From an uncultured bacterium (GTDB lineage Bacteria > Cyanobacteriota > Vampirovibrionia > Gastranaerophilales > Gastranaerophilaceae): a stretch of 64,000 nt of DNA. Of this stretch, positions 54,201 through 62,239 are shown piece by piece. The notes below the pieces were generated by a model. That model worked only from the letters and a program-made list of their open reading frames with translations, did no database searches and was not told the DNA's origin. The stretch covers positions 124,001 to 188,000 of the forward strand of contig CACWLL010000001.1 of assembly GCA_902761735.1 (NCBI GenBank), given 5' to 3'. Every line of letters starts with the position of its first letter. The first letter of the stretch is position 1. A program made the translations under genes and the position numbers.

Positions 54201-54735
54201 AGAATTAAAAGAACGTATTCAAGTATTAACAAAAGAAAGAAAAGAAATTCTTGACAGAATGAGCGGATACGAACAACAGAAGAAAGAAGCTTTCATGAAA
54301 ACATATAACAATATTAATGAAAACTTCAAAGAAGTATTTCACCAATTATCCGAAGGGGAAGGTGCATTAAAGCTTGAAAATCCCGAAGACCCTCTAAGCG
54401 GGGGAATGACAATTGAAGCTCAACCAAGAGATAAAAAGCTTCAAAGACTTGAAAGCATGTCAGGCGGCGAAAAGGCTTTAACTGCATTGGCATTTGTCTT
54501 TGCAATTCAAAGATATTTACCGTCTCCATTCTATGCTTTAGATGAAGTTGATGCGAATTTGGATACAATTAATGTTGAACGTATCGCCCAAATGGTGCAG
54601 AAGCAATCAAAAGATACGCAATTTATAGTAGTTAGTCACAGGAAACCTATGATAGAATCAGCTAATAGGACAATCGGTGTTACTCAAAAAGAAAAAGGTA
54701 TCACCAAAGTAACGGGGGTAAAATTAAGAGATTAG
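51241..54735 (+). CDS. smc: Chromosome segregation ATPase SMC
   Basis: 1164 residues, family length. Walker A GPNGSGKS (31-38), a first coiled coil to about 500, the hinge (about 505-640, LRGVHAPLMKLGSVDKEY, AFGGRMGHIVVDD, HRMVTLAGELFEKSGAITGG), a second coiled coil, then the C-terminal signature MSGGEKALTALAFVFAIQRY and Walker B FYALDEVDANLD. With ScpA and ScpB it forms the condensin that organises and separates chromosomes. It is immediately followed by scpA (1-nt gap) and overlapping scpB: a complete condensin operon. Confidence 0.97.
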   Translation: MYIKQLEIDNFKSFANKSEIPLLKGFTTVSGPNGSGKSNIIDSVLFALGLANASELRAENLSHFISTYTKRNDAYVKVTFGDVDGNQDLSIARRIRKNSQGYASTYYINDSVTTLTNVHATLEKYNVTPNSYNVMMQGDVQGITNCTPKTRRKIIDEIAGIADFDRRIEQATNELTDVENRVERSNVILTEISAMLEQLKEEREVAIKYQKLREEKQGLESQVVKVRFFDIKRNLEQAHENILEFTKKKKEEELKTKDLDEKTNLIKEEYERIRKEVSEKGEAQQLELKHQEETLKGEIDRKNNAINFADKQIFENKRTIENAHNGIESYKKKIDDIKLQITLKIENAQKIEEEIKQKNQELNKIIEDMTGLSSSAEQHIENRNKLRKELENLQDRENQLIKDRFPLENELQNLLKDIEEAKAKLAELEEMKANYTSNFELKTELVEQLSKELQDFKSMQQSTMHDLDTTNNEINDVNYDIRMAYAKLSKLEAAKQMANNSPTTTAIETVMNAKLRGVHAPLMKLGSVDKEYSTAMEIAFGGRMGHIVVDDEHVASVAIELLKSSHAGRTTFIPLNKVAKAPTKLALPKDKGVIDFAINLVDFDDEYINAFYYAVGDTIVVEDMECAKRLIGKHRMVTLAGELFEKSGAITGGSTKKSGFSFTQNDDKELEEFTQKVKDLESKLVTLENKKSTLENKLQDIRQQYSDCVSEHSKAKVELDNMSKNYANSENILKEKTEFISSSEPKVKDLNKKLDKLEEKNCEINDRMLEVKSEIEEIEKLINDKDLKDLKEKTEGVEAEIKRLQNNLMTENNDKNDYERQVIFNEDLIKTKKDEIAEKEKNNIKLEEDKVKFNSEIDELNKKVEVLAEQIEVIQEKLGKLLTKRDEIANEINELEKDKHIKSSDIERIAEQIESFKARRRELEPQLDSAKEELEKTGADISKLEPVEISIEEITSKIQRLDKKMSEMGDVNMRAITTYDEKLQRQEELKERIQVLTKERKEILDRMSGYEQQKKEAFMKTYNNINENFKEVFHQLSEGEGALKLENPEDPLSGGMTIEAQPRDKKLQRLESMSGGEKALTALAFVFAIQRYLPSPFYALDEVDANLDTINVERIAQMVQKQSKDTQFIVVSHRKPMIESANRTIGVTQKEKGITKVTGVKLRD

Positions 54736-54736
54736 T

Positions 54737-55549
54737 ATGAGCACAGCAGTAGTAAACAATTTTAATCCTGATGACTTACCTGAGATAGAAAAAAGTGCGG
54801 AAAACGAAGGTATCGGCATTCTTGTTTCAATGGCAAAAGCGGGGAAATTTGACCCATGGAATATAGATATTATCGATATTACTGATAAGTATCTTGCTCA
54901 TTGTTGCTCCATGAAATCAGAAAATCTGAGAATTACCGGAAGAACCTATCTTTTTGCTTCCGTACTGCTAAACATGAAATCAAAAATTCTTGACGGCGTT
55001 GATGTATTACAGTTTCAAGATGTGCCAGAGGATAATATTGAATATGACAATGACGGTTTTATGGTAGAATATCCCGAAGACGACTATGTTCCAACGGCTA
55101 ATGTTCAAACGATTGAAGATGTTCTTCAACGAAGAACAAGTGTCAGATTAAACCGTAATAGGGTTGTCACCTTAAGAGATTTAATTCGTCAATTACAGTT
55201 TTATGAAAAACTAGAGCAAAAACAAACAATAAAACAAGCTCATGAACGTGCGAAAAATCGTGTAAAATCTTATGCAAGATTTACACCTGATGATATTATT
55301 AATCTTGCACATGAAGAATACATTGAAGATTGTGTTTTGAGATTGAAAGAAAACCTTGTTCAAATTTTTGAAAGTCAAGATAAGGTCGAATTAACAGAAT
55401 TAACACTCCTTGGTATGGATAAAATTAGCGCATATATTGCTCTTTTATTTTTAAGTGCAGAAAGCGACTACGACTTGGTTCAGGATGAGTTTTATTCCGA
55501 TTTATATGTAGTAAGAGGTGAACATGGAACAGCTGAAAGCCAGAATTGA
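54737..55549 (+). CDS. scpA: Segregation and condensation protein A (kleisin)
   Basis: 270 residues. N-terminal SMC-binding helices with LVSMAKAGKFDPWNIDIIDITDKYLA, a variable acidic middle, and a C-terminal winged helix (FLSAESDYDLVQDEFYSDLYV). It bridges the SMC heads and binds ScpB. Starts 1 nt after the smc stop. Confidence 0.94.
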   Translation: MSTAVVNNFNPDDLPEIEKSAENEGIGILVSMAKAGKFDPWNIDIIDITDKYLAHCCSMKSENLRITGRTYLFASVLLNMKSKILDGVDVLQFQDVPEDNIEYDNDGFMVEYPEDDYVPTANVQTIEDVLQRRTSVRLNRNRVVTLRDLIRQLQFYEKLEQKQTIKQAHERAKNRVKSYARFTPDDIINLAHEEYIEDCVLRLKENLVQIFESQDKVELTELTLLGMDKISAYIALLFLSAESDYDLVQDEFYSDLYVVRGEHGTAESQN

Positions 55550-56051
55550 AGCTGTCCTGTTTACGACAGCAAAAGCTCTCTCTATTAAAGAAATTGCAGA
55601 AATTCTTGAAGAAGATGTGGAAAAAACGGAAGAAGCCATGCTAGAATTAATTATGGATTATTCTGCACGTTCGGGAGCTTTGGAAATCGACGACGAAAAC
55701 GGATATATCCTTCAGGTTAAAGAAGAACATATGGATATTGTGGAAAAACTTTGTCCTGTAGAACTAAAACCGGCCGTACTTAAAACTCTTGCCGTTATTG
55801 CTCTAAAAAAATCAATCCGACAAACAGAACTAAAGGAATTAAGAGGCTCAACGGCATACGAGCATGTACAAGAGCTGTTGGATAAAGAGTTAATCAGCAG
55901 AACCAAAGATAAAAACGGACGAAGTTTTAACTTAAAACCTACACCAAAATTTTATGAATATTTCAAAATTAAAGGGGATACAAGATCTTTGGAAAAATTA
56001 TTAGAGGCCGACAAGGAGCTCAAAGATAATGAGAAAGATAATACCGATTAG
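55524..56051 (+). CDS. scpB: Segregation and condensation protein B
   Basis: 175 residues from ATG 55524 (AAGAGG just upstream; a GTG at 55518 overlaps that site). Two winged helices: IEAVLFTTAKALSIKEIAEIL and LAVIALKKSIRQTELKELRGSTAYEHVQELLDKELI. It overlaps scpA by 26 nt and is itself overlapped by the next gene, so all are translationally linked. ScpB dimers bind the ScpA kleisin. Confidence 0.93.
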   Translation: MEQLKARIEAVLFTTAKALSIKEIAEILEEDVEKTEEAMLELIMDYSARSGALEIDDENGYILQVKEEHMDIVEKLCPVELKPAVLKTLAVIALKKSIRQTELKELRGSTAYEHVQELLDKELISRTKDKNGRSFNLKPTPKFYEYFKIKGDTRSLEKLLEADKELKDNEKDNTD

Positions 56052-57381
56052 AATAATATTACTCTCAATAATTCTTTTTGGATTGGTGGTATGTTGGATA
56101 GCATTACCATCTATATTTTTTAAACTTGGAGTTGCCGCATTTAACAAAAAAGATTATGCCGCAGCATATAAACAGTTTTCATATGCAAGAATACTGAATA
56201 AAACCAATACCGATTACAGATATTATTATGTACAAACGCTTGCTAAATTTATGCCTTCAATGAAAATTCAAAAGGAAATGTATGAATTTGCAAATGACGG
56301 GAAAAAGGACAGTGCTCACGTGTTTGCAGGGATACAAGTAAATGTTTGGCGGAACAATGCAATGCAAACTTACGGGTCAAATTACATTGAACAAGCGCCC
56401 TTGGGAGCAGATATTATCCGCTGGAACCCAAAAACATTTCCATTAAAAGTTTATTCGGATTTCAGTGCAAATCCTAATTATCCGGAATATTACAATGACC
56501 AGATAACAAAAGCTTTTGGGCAATGGGCAGGAGCATCAGGATTTATAGCCTTCTCCTTTATAAACAACCCGACGAAAGCAGATATTATTATAAGCTTCAA
56601 ACCCTCTCCGGAATCCGGATGCACAGAAACCGGTTGCAAATATGTAGTAGCGCACACCGAACCTATCATTAAAGGGCGAATCTTAAAACAAATGGTTATT
56701 ACCATATATGATAAAGATGCAACAGGATCATTCTTCTCCGATAAGGAACTATATAATACCGTATTGCACGAAATCGGACATGCTCTGGGTATAATGGGGC
56801 ACAGCTACAGTACTGACGATTTAATGTACATGTCTAACAAAGCAAACCTTATCCCAACATTTATACAGTATAGAAGTGATTTTCAGTACATATCGGTGAA
56901 AGATGTAAGTACACTTAAACTTTTATACAATATCATGCCGACAATTTCTAATACGCCGCTCAGCGAAATAAATGAAAAAAAACTTTTGTACGGGCCTGTT
57001 ATTTTCGGGAATATGAAAATGATTGGGGCAAGAAAAGTTAAAGAAGCAAAAGAATACATCGCTCAAGCACCCAATCTTCCGGGAGGATATATGGATTTAG
57101 GAATTGCCTATGATGATATGGGCAACGTAGAAAAGGCTCTCGAAGCATTTCAAAAAGCTTATAATTTAGCCACTTTAGACAATGACAGATATACAATTTT
57201 ATATAATATAGCAGCAATGTATTTAAACAATAACAATCCTGATTCCGCATTAGGATATGCTAATCAAGCAAAACAAATAAAAGCAACTGACGAAATAGCC
57301 GAACTTATCGGGAACATTGAACACGCTAAAAATGCTAAAACGAAACCTTTCTGGGTTCCAAGAATTGTCCCTAATAACTAA
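56029..57381 (+). CDS. Membrane-anchored matrixin-like (M10-type) zinc metalloprotease with TPR repeats
   Basis: 450 residues. One N-terminal transmembrane segment (8-30), a possible TPR (35-70), a metalloprotease domain (about 100-295) with the zincin motif HEIGHALGIMGH (247-258) and Met-turn LMYMS (Met266), then two or three TPR units (about 345-430). The extended HExxHxxGxxH motif with the Met-turn defines the metzincin fold; matrixin is the closest by appearance. It probably faces the periplasm. Its start overlaps scpB by 23 nt, an odd coupling to the condensin operon. Substrate unknown. Confidence 0.87.
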   Translation: MRKIIPIRIILLSIILFGLVVCWIALPSIFFKLGVAAFNKKDYAAAYKQFSYARILNKTNTDYRYYYVQTLAKFMPSMKIQKEMYEFANDGKKDSAHVFAGIQVNVWRNNAMQTYGSNYIEQAPLGADIIRWNPKTFPLKVYSDFSANPNYPEYYNDQITKAFGQWAGASGFIAFSFINNPTKADIIISFKPSPESGCTETGCKYVVAHTEPIIKGRILKQMVITIYDKDATGSFFSDKELYNTVLHEIGHALGIMGHSYSTDDLMYMSNKANLIPTFIQYRSDFQYISVKDVSTLKLLYNIMPTISNTPLSEINEKKLLYGPVIFGNMKMIGARKVKEAKEYIAQAPNLPGGYMDLGIAYDDMGNVEKALEAFQKAYNLATLDNDRYTILYNIAAMYLNNNNPDSALGYANQAKQIKATDEIAELIGNIEHAKNAKTKPFWVPRIVPNN

Positions 57382-57407
57382 AAAGCTCCACCTAAAAGTA
57401 GAGCTTT
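57382..57407 (-). terminator. Terminator of the 57422-61130 gene pair
   Basis: Minus strand: AAAGCTCTAC/GTGGAGCTTT with a wobble pair and short loop, then TTTTTAG. It may act weakly on the plus strand for the protease gene. Confidence 0.7.
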
Positions 57408-57421
57408 CCAACTATTATAAA

Positions 57422-59335
57422 TTATTCTATATGAGCAGATTTAAAAGAGTTAATTTGAGTATTTAGAACATTGCTGCTTACCGGCTGAGGTTGAACCTCT
57501 GCCACACCTACAGGTTGAGTTTTCAGTTTTTTATTCTTTTTTGCAGCTTCTTTGGCAGCCATTTGCTCTTCAAGTTTTTTCATTTCAGCGGCCATTTCTG
57601 CTTTTACCTGTTCTATTGTTTTTCCTTCAGCTTTTGCAACTCTTGCTATTCGTTTTTCTTCGTTAGCAGCAGACATACTTGCATTTATTTTTGGCAGGTA
57701 GTAACCGAGGAAAATACCCGAATATGCATAACCGATGAGCTGAGCGATATCAAGACTAACCAATTTCTTCCAGATATCTTTTCTTTCTGCATCAGGTAAA
57801 TTCTTAATTTCTCTAAGCAATTTGCCGTAAGATAGAGCTTTACCGTCTTTTACAACATCAATACCGTTTTTACCAAGAGCTTCAAGTAAGATTTCATCTC
57901 TCGATTTTACTGAAGAAGATTTCATCCAGTTTATAAAGCCTTTACCTGCATCTTTTTGAAGGTTAATTAAATCTTTATTTAAGAGTCGGCTTGCACCTTT
58001 TGTTACAAGAGCGCCCAAGACAAGAAGGTTCAAGAAACCTAAGGAATCTTTTACTGCTGATTCTCTAAGTTCATCTTTATCTCTTGCACACATAAATCTT
58101 GACATAATCGTCATACCGTAAACAAACTTCAACTGATTGATAGTAGGCATCATACCTTTAAACTGAATTTTTGATAAAAATCTGTTACCAAAATCTTTTA
58201 ATTTTTCGCCGGCTGTTTGACTTGCCTTGCTAAGTTCTTTTGCAGCAGATTTTTTATCACCAATCATAATTGTAGAAATAGCACCGGCAGCAAAAACAAC
58301 TGCCATAATAGATTTAAGTATATTAAATTCAGTTGACTTATCTTTCTTTCTGCCCGGAACTCCAGGGAATCCGTCAATACCTGTCTTTTTCTTTGTCAAA
58401 TACATATTAATCGGTTGAACAGACATCCCTATAGCTGCAGCCATTCCCAGACCGGCAACAGAACGTTTGATGTTTAATGATTTCAAACCTTTTAATACAT
58501 CAACATCCTTTAAATCAGCATTATCAGTAAAGCTTTTTAGAACTTTTTCTTTATTAAAAGCTTTAGTAACATTATGGATATTTTCAATCAACGTAGTTAA
58601 AGTATTATCTGCAACAATTTTTTCTCCGTTAAGAACAACGCTTTTTTCGCCGCCTGTTGCTGCTGTGATTAAACGTTTGATATAATCAACATCTTCTGCT
58701 TTAATTGTTTCTTTTGCTTTATTATCCTTAATCAAGTTATATAATCTTTCGACGACTTTTTCTTGAGTATCTTTATTAATATCTACAAGTCCGTTAACGT
58801 TTTCGGTTGCAGTCGGATTATATACCTTTATATTTGAAATAACATCATTCAAATATGATTTTAAAGGATCAGCTTCCGCAGAGTGAACCGCAGTATGCCA
58901 TTTTTCACCTAATATATGTAAAGTATCATTATTTGCAAAAATCTTATGAGCCTTAACTCCATAGGTATTGTTAAGTCCTAAAGCGAGTGCCGCACCTAAA
59001 ACAGTTCCATAAACACCTACTGAAGCATGGTTTGCGGTACCGGTAGATTCTCTTCTGAGAGTTTCCATACCAGTAGGAATACCTCTGTTTTTCATATCAT
59101 AAGCTGTTCTTGGAATGACCATTGACCCAAGGTCAACCAAATTTGCGCCCCAAGCTTGATTTGTATCTAAAAATCTCAAAAATACAGCCGGTGCAGCATA
59201 TAATGCCATTCCTGCATTACCAAATGAAACATCCTGCCTTGAATTATTCTGAGAAATATTTTCAGGGTGCTTATTTATTAGCTTTATCTGCTGTCGTTTT
59301 TGTTCAATTTTTGGGGTTATCTGTTGTACTGTCAT
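57422..59335 (-). CDS. Unknown multi-pass membrane protein, paralogue of the 59349 product
   Basis: 637 residues. N-terminal polar leader ending in VSFGN (36-40), then several hydrophobic segments (about 40-57, 105-123, 292-312, 340-358, 430-450, 550-570) and a charged C-terminal coiled coil (about 575-610, EEKRIARVAKAEGKTIEQVKAE). Motifs shared with the neighbouring gene: LRRES (93-97), QPIN (307-310) in a TKKKTG context, and DELRESAVKD (421-430). Family not recognised. It starts 13 nt after the other gene and is cotranscribed with it. No signal peptide or catalytic motif. Confidence 0.75.
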   Translation of the reverse strand: MTVQQITPKIEQKRQQIKLINKHPENISQNNSRQDVSFGNAGMALYAAPAVFLRFLDTNQAWGANLVDLGSMVIPRTAYDMKNRGIPTGMETLRRESTGTANHASVGVYGTVLGAALALGLNNTYGVKAHKIFANNDTLHILGEKWHTAVHSAEADPLKSYLNDVISNIKVYNPTATENVNGLVDINKDTQEKVVERLYNLIKDNKAKETIKAEDVDYIKRLITAATGGEKSVVLNGEKIVADNTLTTLIENIHNVTKAFNKEKVLKSFTDNADLKDVDVLKGLKSLNIKRSVAGLGMAAAIGMSVQPINMYLTKKKTGIDGFPGVPGRKKDKSTEFNILKSIMAVVFAAGAISTIMIGDKKSAAKELSKASQTAGEKLKDFGNRFLSKIQFKGMMPTINQLKFVYGMTIMSRFMCARDKDELRESAVKDSLGFLNLLVLGALVTKGASRLLNKDLINLQKDAGKGFINWMKSSSVKSRDEILLEALGKNGIDVVKDGKALSYGKLLREIKNLPDAERKDIWKKLVSLDIAQLIGYAYSGIFLGYYLPKINASMSAANEEKRIARVAKAEGKTIEQVKAEMAAEMKKLEEQMAAKEAAKKNKKLKTQPVGVAEVQPQPVSSNVLNTQINSFKSAHIE

Positions 59336-59348
59336 AATCTACTTTCCT

Positions 59349-61130
59349 TTACGAATTAAAAAATGCTCCAAAAGCGGTTGATTTCTTGTCAATGAGGTTC
59401 ATACCAAACCCGTTATCGGACGCTTGCGTCGTGGACGGTGACGTACCCGCGGCGGCGCCCTTCATTGATGCGCCGGTACCGCCGGACGTACTCGGCGTCT
59501 GATTTCCGGATTGATTTGAGCCTGCCGCTAATGCAGCTTCATGGGCAAGTCTTGCTTTTCTTGCCTGCTCCTTCCTATTCGTTTGGATTCTGTTATAGAA
59601 CGGAATAAATGCACCAAGAACAGCCAAAGAGAACGTTAAGTTGCCTAACTGGCATACTGAACGCAAGTTTGCTGCTTTCTTTGATGTTAATTCGTCCGTT
59701 GATTTTAGTGCTGTATGTTTAGTCCAATGCCAGAATTTTTCTATTAAATTAGCGTTTTCCTTCAATGGAGTTAATTTATTAGTTAATTTAATATCAGGAT
59801 TAAATTTCTCTATCATAGTTGCAATTCCCTTAGCTGCGTAATCACCTAAGAAATAGAAACTTGCAAATGTAGCTAAATCCCTGACGGTAGATTCTCTCAG
59901 GTCATTAAAATCTTCCGAAGCGCCCATTCTGCTCGCAAATGTCGCAGTTGAAACAATTCTTGCCTGATCCATCGATGGGAAGAATTTCTTAAATTCCAAC
60001 ATTTGCATAGATGGCATCTTCATCATTGATAATAAAGACAAACCTAACATAGAACCTATAGAAATGAATTTTTGTTTTAAAAGTTTGTGTTTTTCGTCTT
60101 GCGATAATACACGTTCTTCTTCATCATTGTAAATTGGAGCACCTTTTCTTCCGCCGGCTGTCTTATGAGTAATCCATCTGTTAATCGGCTGAGCAGAAAT
60201 GGCAAGAGGCAGAATTACTGCAAGTCCGCCAAGGCTCTTCCATCTTACGAGTTTTTTAGCTTTTTCTATATATTTACCAAAATCATCAGCTGATTCAATA
60301 CCTGCATGTTTAGCATCATGGAGGACTTCTACCGTATTCTTCATTAATGAATCCAAGCTGTTACTAAAATATGAATTTTTAGAATTGTTAGTTGTAAATT
60401 TAATATTTTCTGAAATCTTAGTTTTTTCAACTAATTTATTAATTGCAGCCTTCAATGCCTCTCCGTCAAGTTTTTCTGCATCTGCAATTTTTCCGAGATT
60501 TTCAAATATTTTGTCTATTTCAGCCTTATTTTCAGGTGTTGCATTATAAATTTCAGCAAAAGATTTATCTATAATATCACCATCAGCACCCTTTAAATCT
60601 AAGAACATATTCTTTAGCATTTCAGAATATTTTTCTGCACCGGTACCTGTATAATAGCTGTTTATTGTTCTTAAAGTTTCATTATCAGCCCAATTTTTAA
60701 CAAGATTTGATTTGTTACCCATGATAGGATTATTCAGCAGCTTAGCTGCACCAATAACAAATACTCCCGGCAATATGCAATTAATAAACAACCCGGAACT
60801 TTCACGTCTGAGAGCCTCAAATCCTGCCAAAAAGTTCAATTTCCTTTTTTGATTACCGTTTTTATCCAAAACAGGATTACCTGCATCATCAGTAACTTTT
60901 GATGCAGCAACGGTTTCAATAACCGTTCTCGGACCGATTGCGGTTAATAAATCCAACACCGTGACATTTACCATAGGTTCGGCTTCACACCTCTGCATTC
61001 CCTTTATTAAGAGGTTTCCAACAGCTTCCAAGCCTGTAAAAGATGGGGTGCTGTTAGTTTTTTTATCCCTAATGACTGTCGGGGTGTATTGTTTTTTGTC
61101 TACTTTTTCTACACTAACTTTTGTAATCAT
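59349..61130 (-). CDS. Unknown multi-pass membrane protein, paralogue of the 57422 product
   Basis: 593 residues. The leader ends in PSFTG (29-33); hydrophobic segments lie at about 112-132, 300-320, 355-372, 418-435 and 480-500. Shared motifs with its neighbour: LRRES (107-111), QPINRWITHK (314-323), and NDLRESTVRD (409-418). The C-terminal Gly/Ser/Thr-rich tail (about 535-575) is encoded by a strikingly GC-rich patch (59411-59510, 66% G+C by my count). Expressed from an AT-rich 355-bp gap. Function unknown. Confidence 0.75.
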   Translation of the reverse strand: MITKVSVEKVDKKQYTPTVIRDKKTNSTPSFTGLEAVGNLLIKGMQRCEAEPMVNVTVLDLLTAIGPRTVIETVAASKVTDDAGNPVLDKNGNQKRKLNFLAGFEALRRESSGLFINCILPGVFVIGAAKLLNNPIMGNKSNLVKNWADNETLRTINSYYTGTGAEKYSEMLKNMFLDLKGADGDIIDKSFAEIYNATPENKAEIDKIFENLGKIADAEKLDGEALKAAINKLVEKTKISENIKFTTNNSKNSYFSNSLDSLMKNTVEVLHDAKHAGIESADDFGKYIEKAKKLVRWKSLGGLAVILPLAISAQPINRWITHKTAGGRKGAPIYNDEEERVLSQDEKHKLLKQKFISIGSMLGLSLLSMMKMPSMQMLEFKKFFPSMDQARIVSTATFASRMGASEDFNDLRESTVRDLATFASFYFLGDYAAKGIATMIEKFNPDIKLTNKLTPLKENANLIEKFWHWTKHTALKSTDELTSKKAANLRSVCQLGNLTFSLAVLGAFIPFYNRIQTNRKEQARKARLAHEAALAAGSNQSGNQTPSTSGGTGASMKGAAAGTSPSTTQASDNGFGMNLIDKKSTAFGAFFNS

Positions 61131-61486
61131 ATTCCTGTTTTGGTTTTCAACATTGTTTATTATAACAACACTACATATATATTAAAAGTACTGAAGAAAA
61201 AAAATTGACTTTTTTACACTAATTGTAAAGGATATATTAAGAAGAATTTTTTAATGTTTTTTTAAAAATATTAATTTTTAATAAAAAATTTTAAAATTTT
61301 TATCAGATATTATTGTTTTTATAGTAAAAAATTGTTATTTTTTTAAATTTTGGGATAAAAATATTGTGTAAATTTTTGTAAATTATTTGCAAGGTTTTAT
61401 TAAAAATAGCATTCATTTAAGCTGTTTTACTAAAATAAATTTTAAAAACCATGCTTTATGATATAATAAAAACAAAGGAGAAAGAG
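61131..61486. other. AT-rich intergenic region between divergent genes
   Basis: 356 bp with no supportable open frame. 61195-61440 is almost pure A/T in T4-7 and A4-7 tracts, resembling curved or UP-element DNA. A TATAAT (61462-61467) lies 20 nt before the rsmE start and must be its -10. The minus-strand promoter for the membrane-protein pair is probably near 61150-61200 but no good hexamers stand out. No tRNA, repeat or hairpin seen. Confidence 0.6.
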
Positions 61487-62239
61487 ATGCCGCATTTTTT
61501 TATTAAGTCTGAAAATATCTCAAATAAAAAAATTACCATAAATGATGAAGATAATTTCAGACACATTGTGAAATCTCTTAGGGCTAAAGTTGGAGAATCT
61601 TTACTTTTAATCGATGAAAATCAAATACAATACTCGACAACAATTTCGAACATTGATAAAAAGAAGCTTACGGCTGATATAAATGACTCATGGAAATCTC
61701 AACGGAAGTTAAATTTTGAACTCTACTTGGCGCAATCTCCACTAAGAAGTGATGCTCAAAATGTTATTATCGAAAAAGCAACCGAACTCGGGTGTTATGG
61801 AGTATATCCAATATATACTGATAATTGTGCTCTTAATAAATCTGTCATTTCAAACAAAATTGATAAATGGCAAAGAATAATGTATGAAGCATCTAAGCAG
61901 TGTGAAAGAGCATTTATTCCAAAATGCTACCCGCTCACAACGATAGAGAATCTTATAAAAAACGAAAATTTTGATTATGTTATCTCTTTTTGCGAACGGT
62001 TTGCTGACAAAACTTTTCGAGAATTTGTACTTGAGAATATAGGAATATTTGATAACGGGAAAAAAGTTCTCATTATAATAGGTCCGGAAGGTGGGTTTTC
62101 AAAAAGAGAATTTGAATACTTTGAAAAAATAAAACTTCCGATGCTAACTCTCGGAGATTTAATACTCAAAGCCGAAACAGCGGTTATTACAGCAATAGGT
62201 AATATTATATATGAATACAACTGTACAAGAAAAAATTAA
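61487..62239 (+). CDS. rsmE: 16S rRNA (uracil1498-N3)-methyltransferase RsmE
   Basis: 250 residues from ATG 61487, preceded by AAAGGAG. N-terminal PUA-like part (HFFIKSE, HIVKSLRAKVGE) then SPOUT domain: QSPLRSDAQNVIIEKATELGCYGVYPIYT, WQRIMYEASKQCERAFIPKC, IIIGPEGGFSKREFEYF and LTLGDLILKAETAVITAI. It methylates U1498 in helix 44. The last 29 nt overlap the cca gene. Confidence 0.94.
   Translation: MPHFFIKSENISNKKITINDEDNFRHIVKSLRAKVGESLLLIDENQIQYSTTISNIDKKKLTADINDSWKSQRKLNFELYLAQSPLRSDAQNVIIEKATELGCYGVYPIYTDNCALNKSVISNKIDKWQRIMYEASKQCERAFIPKCYPLTTIENLIKNENFDYVISFCERFADKTFREFVLENIGIFDNGKKVLIIIGPEGGFSKREFEYFEKIKLPMLTLGDLILKAETAVITAIGNIIYEYNCTRKN

Noticed and set aside
59411-59510. Variable region of a diversity-generating retroelement
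   Set aside because: No reverse transcriptase or template repeat in the window; the bias is GC codon use, not adenine-directed change.
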